DNA of 16,478 nucleotides from Glomus cerebriforme (Eukaryota; Glomeromycota; Glomeromycetes; Glomerales; Glomeraceae): assembly GCA_003550305.1 (NCBI GenBank), contig QKYT01000364.1, positions 79,471 through 95,948 on the forward strand, in the 5' to 3' direction. Positions within the stretch are counted from its first letter, which is position 1. Every line of letters starts with the position of its first letter. The translations under genes and the position numbers were made by a program. The notes beneath the pieces were generated by a model. The model searched no databases. It was not told the DNA's origin and was given only the letters and a program-made list of their open reading frames with translations. Positions 7,759-15,503 of the stretch are shown here, piece by piece.

Positions 7759-8749
7759 ATGTCTAAACAAGCCATGGCAGAAAGAATTAATAACAGAGTT
7801 TGTGACTCCATTCATGTAAGAACTAAGAAGAGAGAGATTGTACAGAAAAAAGTGCTCAAAAATATTTTTTGTTATGTAGGAAAGACAAAATAATTATTCC
7901 CTTGAGTCATATAGGAAGAATGATATACTTAGACAAGTTCCAACCGATTTTGGGTATTACAGTTTAGGATATTTTAGCTCTTCTTTAGACCTATGCCTAT
8001 CATCTGAAGATGCCAGAATAATGCATGTTCAGTGCATCAATTCGTTACCTAGTGCCAGTGAATCGAAAGTCAGCAAAATCAAAGGTGAAGAATTTGAGGA
8101 TTCTACAGTTAGTATCAGATATGAAAAATGCTCTAACAGTGAGTCAATTGGAAAAAAGCTCGCACCTTTTGGGAAACTACTCCGAATCACTTCCTTGAGA
8201 AACAATGTACAAATCCAGTCAGGAGAACGATGTCATTTTATATTCGCGCATTCTTATTCTGCCCAGGAAGATGCATCAGCCATTAACGATCAAACATCCA
8301 TGCTACAAATATCAGCACGTAATGAAAATGATAGCTCTCCATCAATTAGCGATAATTTATCTATTTTAGTTGACACTTTTGAAAATAAATCCCGTATTGC
8401 AACCTTTATTGGTCGTAAGATTCTCACCAATAGTGAACCAGAAGACCTAACTGCTGAATATATAGAATGCATTGCAGAGTTTGGGTTTAATCATATAATA
8501 ATCATAGGAGAAGTTGACTTTGGAATAATTTTCCTAGATTGTTATGAGCGTGTTTTTAAATGGGATGATGAAAGTCAAATATTGTGGCCACTTGGGAATC
8601 TTAAAGATCAGCCAAAGTACCTGAAAAAAGAGGGGGATTGGTTGGGATGGATCGTGCAAAATGGAACTGTATATGAATATACAAGAAAACCTCTTTGCAC
8701 GATCTTTCCAGATCTCTATGCTACCGCAAAGAATAATACAAAGTTTTAA
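7759..8749 (+). CDS. intact two-exon gene, 308-residue protein of unknown function
   Basis: Exon 1 (7759-7815, 19 codons, MSKQAMAERINNRVCDSIH) joins exon 2 (7880-8749) in phase 0 across a 64-nt intron, giving 308 residues without interruption. The frame is open on both sides of the intron, which supports starting at 7759 rather than at the internal ATG at 8021. No signal peptide or membrane span is evident. The N-terminal half is polar and Ser-rich. The C-terminal half is more ordered: a hydrophobic strand HIIIIGEVDFGIIFLDCY (about 223-240), then VFKWDDESQILWPLG (about 242-256), then GDWLGWIVQNGTVYEYTRKP (about 271-290), suggesting a beta-rich fold. I recall similar F-x-D/W-D-D...WPLG segments in Rhizophagus-restricted proteins but cannot name the family or a function. 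It is the only gene here with no disablement, which argues it is functional. Confidence 0.8.
7816..7879 (+). other. intron of the intact gene (64 nt)
   Basis: Donor GTAAGA follows the His codon CAT, and acceptor GTTATGTAG precedes GAA. It contains in-frame stops if retained, so splicing is needed for the 308-residue product. Confidence 0.75.
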
Positions 8750-8869
8750 TTTTATCCTGTAAAATGCTGTATATTATGTATTGTTAATTCTGTCAAACTA
8801 ACTTTGCTTTTTTCTTTTAACATGTATATACAAAAATCTGAATGTATTGAAAAATTTTCTAATATTACA

Positions 8870-8875
8870 AATAAA
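8870..8875 (+). terminator. poly(A) signal AATAAA
   Basis: AATAAA 121 bases after the stop at 8747-8749, preceded by T-rich sequence; the most plausible 3'-end signal of the intact gene. Confidence 0.45.
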
Positions 8876-9206
8876 AATTGTAAAATTATGGAATTAATTA
8901 TAATCAATATTTAGTAAAGCTGATTTTTCTTTCTATGCCTTTGGCAAAATGATCATATCATATTATTATTTCATATCATATTTTATTGGATTTTTCTGAC
9001 AGGAATTGATTATGCCAATTTCTTGAAATATAAACAAAATCTTTCACAGTATAATATCAGAAAAACTCTTGCTGAATGAATAAGGGTTGTATGACATGTG
9101 AATTGCATATATATTCGCATTATTTTTTTTGACTTGATTTATATTTATTTTTGCATGTCATACCTTCGGCCACACTATTATCATATCAGTAAAACAATAT
9201 TTGGGT
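8876..9206. other. intergenic region before the RING-like relic
   Basis: No gene. It contains a TATA-like CATATATATT at 9106-9115 about 90 bases before the first ATG of the next gene relic, and a 10-bp inverted repeat GTATGACATG (9089-9098) / CATGTCATAC (9154-9163) that brackets it. Repeated CATATCATATT words lie at 8950-8985. Confidence 0.4.
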
Positions 9207-10707
9207 ATGAATATTTTTTCCAGCAATCATTATTTCGCATATGAAATTTGGGAATATGTATGCTCATCCTTCATCATTTTTATCGATTTACAAGGGATTA
9301 GTAAAATGATGAAATGCAATGCGTAATTGCTGGTGAAAATCCAGAAAATATTTTCTCCTATAAATTTTACAAGTGATATAAAAGCAAGTTGGATTGATCC
9401 CAGAGGTTTCATCTTACCTTCACATATATTCAAAACTAGGATATCGAAGGTAGATATAAAAAACCAAGAGGGTTCATTTGACATGGAAAATCCACCAAGT
9501 ATAGAAAACCTATCCATTATAGAGGAGGAGGACTTAACCAATATAGAGGACGTAATCATTATCAAAAGTGTAGGACAATAAAATTGGAATATCCTAAATC
9601 ATAATAAACATCTCAAAACTATTGCATTAAATATTCTTAAATATCTTCCTAAAGACATACTTTATGAGGAGTCTGATTTTTCAGCAATAAAGTCAAGTGA
9701 TGTCACCATTCTAGACAATGGCCTATGTATATATTGCGAAAAACTAATTTTGTCAGACAACTCTCCCACTTCTGTTATAATTAATGTATGTGGGCATATT
9801 CATCATTGGACTTGTGCAAAAGAAATTGATAGAAGAGAAGTATTAAGTTATGGTACATGTCATATTAGTAATGATAATAATCCGCTAATACTAATAATTC
9901 AGACCAACAAATGTGCAAAGTACTCTGTAGAAATCTCTGCAGAATCTTCAGAGCTGGTTGTATTATTGCTATGCAAACATATGGTACATTTCGAATGTAT
10001 TGATAATAATATGCGCAAGTTGTGTTCTGGATGCTGACAGACTATGAGTTGGAAAAAGAAAGGTATTACATTTCACCTGAAATGCCTAGGAAAAGGAGGA
10101 GATAAGAGGGTAAATGTAGATCTACCAGGATACAAAGACGCAAACTATTATTTGTGAGTTGTCTGACTTTACACTTGATGAGCTATCAATTAGTACACCA
10201 TCCAAAGCTTTGAACATGGAAGACATATCCAACCAACTCTACAAATTATACTACGATATTGATGTTGCAGAAAAGAAGAGGAATCAAACAAATCGAGATG
10301 CTATTCTCAATTATTTTCGCTTTGGAAAAGTCCTATCAGAGTGTCTCGCTAAATTAATGCAAAAACCCATCACAGACGGCACATATGAAGTTGAATGAAG
10401 AAGTTAAGAAAAGACTTCCAATTTATTGGAAAAAGACTGTGATATGCAGGAGGGTAGATACTAATGATTTGGGCTAAACCCTCTAACAAATTCTTAAACT
10501 AGTTTCGCCTTATAGTCTAAACTTCCTCCTAAACTAGTTTCGCCTCAAACCCAAACTTTCCTAAATTACTTTCATCTGAATTACTTATAGATACAGCCAA
10601 AAAAATTTATGACATCTTTAGCGTGATAAGGGAAGATAAGATTTGTCATATCAAATCCTTTACTGCATCCAGTTTTTCAGATTTAACTAGAAGTGAAGTT
10701 GCATATA
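9207..10707 (+). pseudogene. RING-like gene relic, 5' part, cut by a pogo element
   Basis: The frame from ATG 9207 contains TAA codons at 9324-9326 and 9579-9581 (both explained by Gln CAA to TAA) but is otherwise open to about 10035. It encodes SWIDPRGFILPS, an acidic stretch (IEEEDLTNIEDV), and two RING-like clusters. The first is C-x2-C...C-G-H-x2-H-x2-C...C (about 9728-9865). The second is C-x2-Y...C-K-H-x2-H-x2-C...C-x2-C (about 9911-10034), lacking one expected Cys. After a shift come ISPEMPRKRRR, DELSISTPSKALNMEDI, LNEEVKKRLPIYW and finally KKIYDIFSVIREDKICHIKSF...SDLTRSEVAY, in at least three frames. RING-type clusters bind zinc and often act in ubiquitin transfer, but a ligase role is only a guess. 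A possible intron (GTAGAT 10454 to TTATAG 10590) would not keep frame. The pogo element interrupts it at 10708, and the stop lies beyond, at 13493. Confidence 0.6.
10495..10564. repeat. two-copy 35-bp tandem repeat
   Basis: TAAACTAGTTTCGCCT starts at 10495 and again at 10530; the rest of the unit (..TCTAAACTTCCTCC / ..CCCAAACTTTCCTAA) is similar. It sits in what may be the last intron of the RING-like relic. Confidence 0.65.
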
Positions 10708-10730
10708 CAGTCAGACCCCTCCATAATCAC
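10708..10730 (+). repeat. left terminal inverted repeat of the pogo element
   Basis: CAGTCAGACCCC at 10708-10719 followed by TCCATAATCAC pairs with the right end at 13448-13470, with two internal mismatches (TCC versus TAT) and the terminal base. Confidence 0.8.
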
Positions 10731-10751
10731 TAAGTCCGTTACATCAAAATT

Positions 10752-10783
10752 GGTGATTATATAGAAGTGTGATTACATAGAAG
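10752..10783 (+). repeat. subterminal 16-bp repeats, left end
   Basis: GGTGATTATATAGAAG and TGTGATTACATAGAAG lie head to tail. The same GTGATTATATAG unit recurs three times at 13416-13462 in the same orientation, suggesting transposase-binding sites at both ends. Confidence 0.65.
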
Positions 10784-12049
10784 TAAATCCCTATATATTC
10801 ACCATTATATTAAAAATATAATAATGTGATTTTATAAAGGTAAAACTATTAATATAAAATTTGTTATAAATTAGCATGTAAAATCTTTACTAAAATATAA
10901 ATAATTGTAAAAAATTTTTTTTGTAAAAAACTTTATAATAAAAATTACAATAAAATTTTAAAATAATAATAATAATAACAACTAGAATTTACAAAATTTT
11001 TTTTAAAAAAAAACTTTAACAAAACCCTTCTTCCAGTCCCCCCCACTATCCACCCATCCGATCTTAAACTTAATTTATATCTTTTCAAATTACACAATTA
11101 TGCGAAATATGAAAATTGTATCATTACATAAATGTGCGCAACTACTCCTTATTCTTACATTTTAAATCTGCAAAAAAACTATATTTATTAAGATTAAAAA
11201 ATTATATTATTTCTGAAAAATAAAAGTAATTACCATACATATAAAATTATACTTCAAATATTATAATCTAATTAACAAATTCCATTATTAATAGTTGTTT
11301 TTTAGCTTGAAATTTTAGGTGTTTAGTAGTTTTAAGATATCTTTTAAAAAAATATAAATCTTCAACATTAAATTCATCAGAATGTTGTTATTCAAAAAAT
11401 TTTATCCAAGTTTCTATAGATTTTAATACATCATTTAAAGAAACTTGTATTTCCTTTTTTTCTGAATTATCATCATCATCTTTATCATCACNCATTTCTT
11501 GAACTAATTTTACAATATCGTCATCAATCAAAATATTTTCAGTCTGAATTTCTTCTCTCATATCACGAAAATAATCATTAATTGCATTTACCAATGCAAT
11601 ACCATGATCATCATCTGATGTATTAAGTTCTCTAATTATTTCTTCAACATTAGCTGTTTCATCATTTGCTTTTTCTTGTTGAGCTTGTACTGCATTTGCT
11701 ATATCTTCATTATTTGAAGAAGGTAATATACCTGTTTTCATCTAACAATTCATAATCATTTCTTCAGTAACACTATCCCATGCCTCTGCTAAATAATTAA
11801 TAGAATCTTTGATATTAATTTTTTCTTTATTAATATCTTTACCTTTTTCAAATAATCTCAATATATAATGACAATAATTTCTTTTATAATGGTTTTTAAA
11901 ACTTGCAATGATTCCGGTGTCAAGAGGTTGAAGATGGCTTGTTGTATTTAATGGTAAAAAAGCTACTTCAATGTGTATTAATTGAATCTGAAAAATATCA
12001 GGTTGTTGCCTTCTTGATCTATAATTACCATCATTACAATTCTGATTTT

Positions 12050-12111
12050 CTATAAAATAAATTTATAAATTTAATCTCATTTAATTTAAAATAAAAATTT
12101 ATATTAATAAC
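12050..12111 (-). other. possible second intron of the pogo transposase (62 nt)
   Basis: Minus-strand GTTATT donor and TTTATAG acceptor bracket A/T-only sequence between KYNFI and the segment leading to FLPLNTTSHLQ. The exact join is out of frame by one base, so either the boundary differs or a shift has occurred. Confidence 0.45.
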
Positions 12112-12279
12112 AATAAAATTATATTTATGTGTTGTACTAATAGATGCTTTTGTTTCATTATTATCATTTACTTCATCTGGTAAATAATAAGTTGGATCAA
12201 AATGAGAAGGAGCATTATCAATTAAAAGTAAAATTTTCTTATTTTGTAATCNAAAATGCCTATCTATATCTAACAACAC

Positions 12280-12358
12280 CTATAAATANAGTATTATAAT
12301 ATTAATATATTATTTTATTATTTTATTATTTATAAAAATGTAATAATTATAAAATTAC
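12280..12358 (-). other. intron of the pogo transposase (79 nt)
   Basis: On the minus strand GTAATT follows AAAGAG, and TTTATAG precedes GTGTTGTTA, joining ...SAIFKE to VLLDIDRHF in frame. The intron is almost pure A/T. Confidence 0.7.
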
Positions 12359-13415
12359 CTCTTTAAAAATTGCAGAATTCATCTATGCTTTAGGATTTCC
12401 ATAATAATATACTGGAAGATGATCAAAATTAACACGAGAAAGAGCTCTTGGACGTTTTGAATTACCAATTACCCATGGTTTTAATTTATCTATACCAAGT
12501 GCATTTGTACCAAATAAAACAGTTATTCAGATTTTATCTTTTTTTTGACCAAGAATTGGTCTTGATGAAAGTGTTTAATTTGGTGCCATTCTATAAAAAA
12601 GACCTGTTTCATTAATATTATAGATTCAATCAAGAGTAAATCGATTTAGAAGTTGATGTAATTTTATTCTTTCTTCTAGAAGAGATCCTAATAGTGCGCT
12701 TCCTGATTCTCTATGCAAACAATATTTTTGAATATTATTTCATTTTTTAAATCTATCTAACCATCCATTAAAAAAACATAACTGATTTTCTTGTATATTA
12801 AATACTTCAGCAAAAATTTTTGCTTTTTTTTTAATAAGTAAATCTGTAAGAACTATACCTCCTGCTATTACATTTTCTACCCAAATATTCACAGCAGAAT
12901 CAAGCATAGGAAATTTAACTGATTTATGTTTAAAAGTTTTATTAGATTGTTCATTTTCTAATACAGTTTTTCACTTTTCTTTCTATAATAAGATTTTTGA
13001 TATTGTACTTCTTTCAATTGTTAAATTTGGGTATTTTTCATTAAAGTAATTAGCAATTTCTATGTGTGTCTTACTTTTATTAGCTTCAGTCCATTCACAA
13101 ATTAGACGTTTAATGTCATTACTAATAGCTGACCTATGTTTTTTAACTTGTCTTTCTGAAGCCATAATATTACGTGTAGAAAGTAAAGTGGCATTTTAAA
13201 ACTGCAAATACTGCACGTTTATATAGGTTTATATATGCACAATGCAAATGATCACTAAAATCTACAGCCAATCAGAAATTATGTGATTATAAAGAGATTT
13301 TTATATTAATAAAACTAATATATACATTTAATTATTTTTTGGTAATAGTGATTATAATATGTATGTGATTAAAGAAGGGTTTTTTGACTAACTTTAAGTC
13401 AGTTATATAAAAATA

Positions 13416-13470
13416 GGTGATTATAAAAAGGTGTGATTATATAGGAGGTGATTATATAGGGGTCTGACTA
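13416..13470 (+). repeat. right end of the pogo element: three 16-bp repeats and terminal inverted repeat
   Basis: Units start at 13416 (GGTGATTATAAAAAGG), 13432 (TGTGATTATATAGGAG) and 13448 (GTGATTATATAGGGG). The last runs into TCTGACTA and forms the terminal inverted repeat with 10708-10730. Confidence 0.75.
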
Positions 13471-13472
13471 TA

Positions 13473-13495
13473 TCATAAAAAATTTTAAGAATTAG
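13473..13495 (+). pseudogene. last codons of the RING-like gene, beyond the pogo element
   Basis: Skipping the element and one TA, the host codon begun at 10707 (A) continues TC here and reads ..AYIIKNFKN to a TAG at 13493-13495. This fits the Y-I-I-x-N-x endings I recall from related proteins. The frame agreement across 2.76 kb of inserted DNA supports both the element boundaries and the host gene call. Confidence 0.6.
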
Positions 13496-13627
13496 TGATA
13501 TTAACTACATCATAGTCACATGATCCTGTTACAGTACCGAACACCCTCAATACCTGTATTTTGTTTTTTGAATGTAGTTTCACATATTTTTTATATGTTG
13601 TATTGTAAAGTATGATACAGTTAAAAC

Positions 13628-13633
13628 AATAAA
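13628..13633 (+). terminator. poly(A) signal AATAAA
   Basis: AATAAA 133 bases after the restored host stop, a plausible original 3'-end signal of the RING-like gene. Confidence 0.4.
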
Positions 13634-13933
13634 GTTTTGCCTATATCAGATCTTTCTCCTTTTTTATTCATGTGTGTCTGTAAATGCTGTATGAGTACTT
13701 ATTAAATAAATAAAATGATATATGCATTTATAAGAGATCTGCAAACTAATCTGTATGAATATAAAATCATCACTTTTTTCTTTACTATTTGCTCAAAAAA
13801 AGACATTTTTCTGAATTCAGAAAAAAATTCTGAATCTGATTGGCCAATCATCTTATGATTTATTGAAACTCACCAGCTTTTGAACTACTTCTAAAACTAT
13901 CAAGAAACTGGTAGGAATCTAGGGTTAGAGGTA
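13634..13933. other. noncoding stretch
   Basis: AT-rich with no gene; contains the imperfect inverted repeat TTTTTCTGAATTCAGAAAAA at 13807-13826 (palindromic around GAATTC) followed by AATTCTGAATCTGATTGG. Confidence 0.4.
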
Positions 13934-14025
13934 TGCTTCGGTGAAATCTGTTCAATCCGTCATCTGTTTTTGAACGGATTAGATAATCCAGATTAAGGAA
14001 TGAACGGATTTCGGATAAACCGGAT
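13934..14025. repeat. GGATT/AATCC-rich hAT-like subterminal fragment
   Basis: From TAGAGGTATGCTTCGG (13940) onward the words AACGGATT, AATCC, ACGGATTTCGG and CCGGATTA recur in both orientations, the pattern seen inside hAT-type ends. No matching right end was found. Confidence 0.4.
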
Positions 14026-14136
14026 TAGTGCTCTGAATGGTTCGGTTCAGTTCGGTTTTTAGACCGAACCGAAAACTTCAGTTCGGTTCGGTTCTGGAAC
14101 CGGAACTGAAAAATTCGGTTCGGTTCAAACCGAAAC
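14026..14136 (+). mobile_element. left end of a hAT-like element with CGGTT subterminal array
   Basis: TAGTGCTCTGAATGG at 14026 resembles the terminus of the MITE at 1419 (TAGTGTTCTGC). It is followed by about 100 bases packed with CGGTTC / GAACCG words in both orientations. The expected right end (CAGAGCACTA) is not in the window, so the element is truncated or interrupted by the foldbacks downstream. An 80-codon minus-strand frame over it is a by-product of the repeats. Confidence 0.5.
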
Positions 14137-14203
14137 TTAATAAAAAAGTGAAAAATGCAAAAATTTGAATAATTCGGCATGCACCGATCCATAAAACATG
14201 AAA

Positions 14204-14422
14204 TATAGCTCATTCGAATGGTCTCAATAAGACGATTCGAATGGTGGTAAAAGTAAAATTCTAGCATCGATATTTCGTTCNCTATCGACGAAAACGTAAA
14301 TTTCTTTAAGTACGATTTGCTGACGAAGTATCGATGCTAGAGACATGAAATTAATGTTATTCGACGCGTCTCAATGAGACGATTCCAATGAGCTATAAAT
14401 CGTCAATATTGGATCACTAGAN
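14204..14422. mobile_element. foldback element 1, diverged
   Basis: TATAGCTCATT...(14204) pairs with ...AATGAGCTATA (14387-14397), and CTAGCATCGATATTTCGT (14261-14278) pairs with ACGAAGTATCGATGCTAG (14323-14340; one mismatch). Each arm also contains its own small palindrome of the form GTCTCA-A-T-(A/G)AGACG. The right arm and its flank (ATTCGACGCGTCT...GGATCACTAG) align with the right arm of foldback 2, so both belong to one family, this copy being older and uneven between arms. Confidence 0.7.
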
Positions 14423-14480
14423 GAGGAGTAAACNCGCCGGTTCCAAAAATTCNGAATTTTAAATTTCAAAAATTTCAAAA

Positions 14481-14801
14481 TGCTGACTCCGACTTTATAT
14501 TTGATATTGTGCANCATCCAGTGATCCAAATTTGATANANCATAGCTTGTTGGAATCGTCTATTCAAGACGCATCGAATGGTACTAAATTCAGATCTCTA
14601 GAGATGATATATCAATGGCTAATTGTGTCCTAATGCTTTTATCTAATACATCATTAGTAGCGATTGATGTATCACTGCTAGAGATCTGAATTTAGTACCA
14701 TTCGATGCGTCTTGAATAGACGATTCCAACAAGCTATGTTTTATCAAATTTNGATCACTGGATGGTGCACAATATCAAATATAAAGTCGGAGTCAGCACT
14801 G
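14481..14801. mobile_element. foldback element 2, 121-bp arms without mismatch
   Basis: 14481-14601 (TGCTGACTCCGACTTTATAT...CAGATCTCTAG) is the exact complement of 14678-14798, except at four ambiguous bases whose partners are unambiguous. The 76-base centre (14602-14677) continues as an imperfect hairpin (TGATATATCAATGGCTAA against TTAGTAGCGATTGATGTATCA). The right end extends to CAGCACTG at 14801, i.e. a CAGTGCTGACTCCGAC-type terminus, whereas the left end lacks the first CAG. No transposase and no clear target duplication. Arms this alike imply a young insertion, ongoing homogenisation, or a chimaeric read. Confidence 0.85.
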
Positions 14802-14879
14802 GATAACATTCTTATAAGAGTGTTATCCAGTTGCGCTATAATGTTATCTAGTTATGAATATAATGTTACCTAGTTACTG
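14798..14879. repeat. 34-bp hairpin and 21-bp direct repeats
   Basis: ACTGGATAACATTCTTATAA... at 14798 through ...GTGTTATCCAGT at 14831 is a palindrome with a single mismatched pair. It is followed by TATAATGTTATCTAGTTATGA (14838) and TATAATGTTACCTAGTTACTG (14859), 21 bases apart, which resemble the second half of the hairpin. Confidence 0.65.
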
Positions 14880-15052
14880 TTTTTACTGTTCTGTGGCCTT
14901 TTTATTGCTTTATTGATATCCATTTGTTTTTATTACTCTGTAGTCTTTTTATTGCTTTGTGGATATTTGCTTGTTTTTATTGCTCTATCATCTTTTTATT
15001 ACCTTCTAGCTATCTGCTTGTTTTCATTGCTCTGCGGTCTTTTTGTGGCCAA
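14880..15052. repeat. 47-bp tandem repeat, about 3.5 copies
   Basis: CTGTGGCCTTTTTATTGC-type units start at 14891, 14938, 14985 and 15032, exactly 47 bases apart, each with TTTTTATTGCTCTG and GATATCTGCTTG segments. It generates a spurious 87-codon frame. Confidence 0.8.
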
Positions 15053-15098
15053 GATGCTAGGCTGGCATTGATTGCAAAAAATCATGTTGTGATCGGGT

Positions 15099-15136
15099 GG
15101 CGCAGTAAATTTGCGATCAGATTTTGGCCGACACTA
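15099..15136 (-). repeat. transposon-end-like sequence, copy A
   Basis: Read on the minus strand it is TAGTGTCGGCCAAAAT...TTTACTGCGCC, homologous to copy B at 15317-15351 (TAGTGCTGGCCGAAAT...CTACTGCGCC). It resembles a DNA-transposon terminus. Confidence 0.5.
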
Positions 15137-15316
15137 TGCTATATTTTTGACCTGATCTTTGGGACAGAATATCTTGGCTTCCTGTGATTGAATTCGTGCN
15201 GTTTTGAGCTNTTTTGGAGGGGGCATTGAGAGCTTTCCAATGATGCTAAGACCNCATGAATCGGGTNTNTGGATGCCGAGTTATTGCGTCTCAAAGTTTT
15301 GGAAAAAAATATGGAT

Positions 15317-15351
15317 TAGTGCTGGCCGAAATTAANGACATCTACTGCGCC
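15317..15351 (+). repeat. transposon-end-like sequence, copy B
   Basis: TAGTGCTGGCCGAAATTA... ending TACTGCGCC. It and copy A face outward, so they are not the two ends of one element lying between them; two neighbouring or rearranged elements are more likely. Confidence 0.5.
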
Positions 15352-15503
15352 TTACTGCGTTAATCATGTGATCCAGTTCCTCGCCAGTTCCAGGCACTTC
15401 CCTGTCACTTTCTCGCAACCTTCTTGCAACTTTCAAGGGATATTCAGGATTCGATCTGGTGTATCAGTTGGTCGGAGATTTGGAGATGCCCATTTGATTG
15501 CCG

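Larger units (their letters stand above)
11388..13165 (-). pseudogene. degenerate pogo/Tigger (CENP-B-like) transposase
   Basis: Starts at ATG 13165. Residues 1-60 form the helix-turn-helix of the CENP-B/psq type (ISNDIKRLICEWTEANKSKT...ANYFNEKYPNL). A second DNA-binding part follows (NIWVENVIAGGIVLTD...IFAEVFNI...NGWLDRFKK). The DDE domain reads D-stop-IYNINETGLFYRM, PWVIGNSKRPRAL, an intron, LLLIDNAPSH, a possible second intron, and FLPLNTTSHLQPLDTGII. The C-terminus is acidic (DDDIVKLVQEM, then WIKFFE and TAA at 11388-11390). The usual first catalytic Asp (DETG) is Asn here (NETG); the second (IDNAPSH) and third (QPLD) are present. Stops replace Trp at -IYN, -MNSAIF and -MKTGILP, and Arg at -ITVLF. 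A shift is also needed at the second intron. It cuts and pastes DNA in living relatives; this copy is dead. Confidence 0.85.
10708..13470 (-). mobile_element. pogo/Tigger-type DNA transposon, 2763 bp, degenerate
   Basis: The left end starts CAGTCAGACCCCTCCATAAT at 10708. The right end finishes ATTATATAGGGGTCTGACTA at 13470, its complement apart from a few changes; the last base is A where G is expected. TA dinucleotides at 10706-10707 and 13471-13472 fit the TA target duplication of the Tc1/mariner-pogo group, and a CAGTC...CCC terminus is typical of Tigger elements. It carries one spliced transposase gene on the minus strand, now broken by stops. It is inserted in the last codons of the RING-like gene. 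The plus-strand region 10790-11385 between the left end and the transposase stop is noncoding and AT-rich, with a C-rich patch at 11036-11057. Confidence 0.85.
15053..15503. other. less AT-rich noncoding region with transposon-end-like sequences
   Basis: No supported gene. Composition is visibly richer in G/C than the rest of the window. It includes two copies of a roughly 36-bp end-like sequence (15099-15136 and 15317-15351) and several ambiguous bases. Confidence 0.45.

Noticed and set aside
10966..10981. AAT microsatellite
   Set aside because: Only about five units in A/T-only DNA; expected by chance.
14025..14267. 80-codon minus-strand frame rich in Arg/Phe/Asn/Glu
   Set aside because: Produced by the CGGTTC/GAACCG repeat array of the hAT-like end.
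14798..14831. Bacterial-type rho-independent terminator
   Set aside because: The hairpin is AT-rich, has no T tail, and the window is eukaryotic in character.
14924..15187. 87-codon frame with a hydrophobic start resembling membrane spans
   Set aside because: The hydrophobic part is the translated 47-bp tandem repeat.
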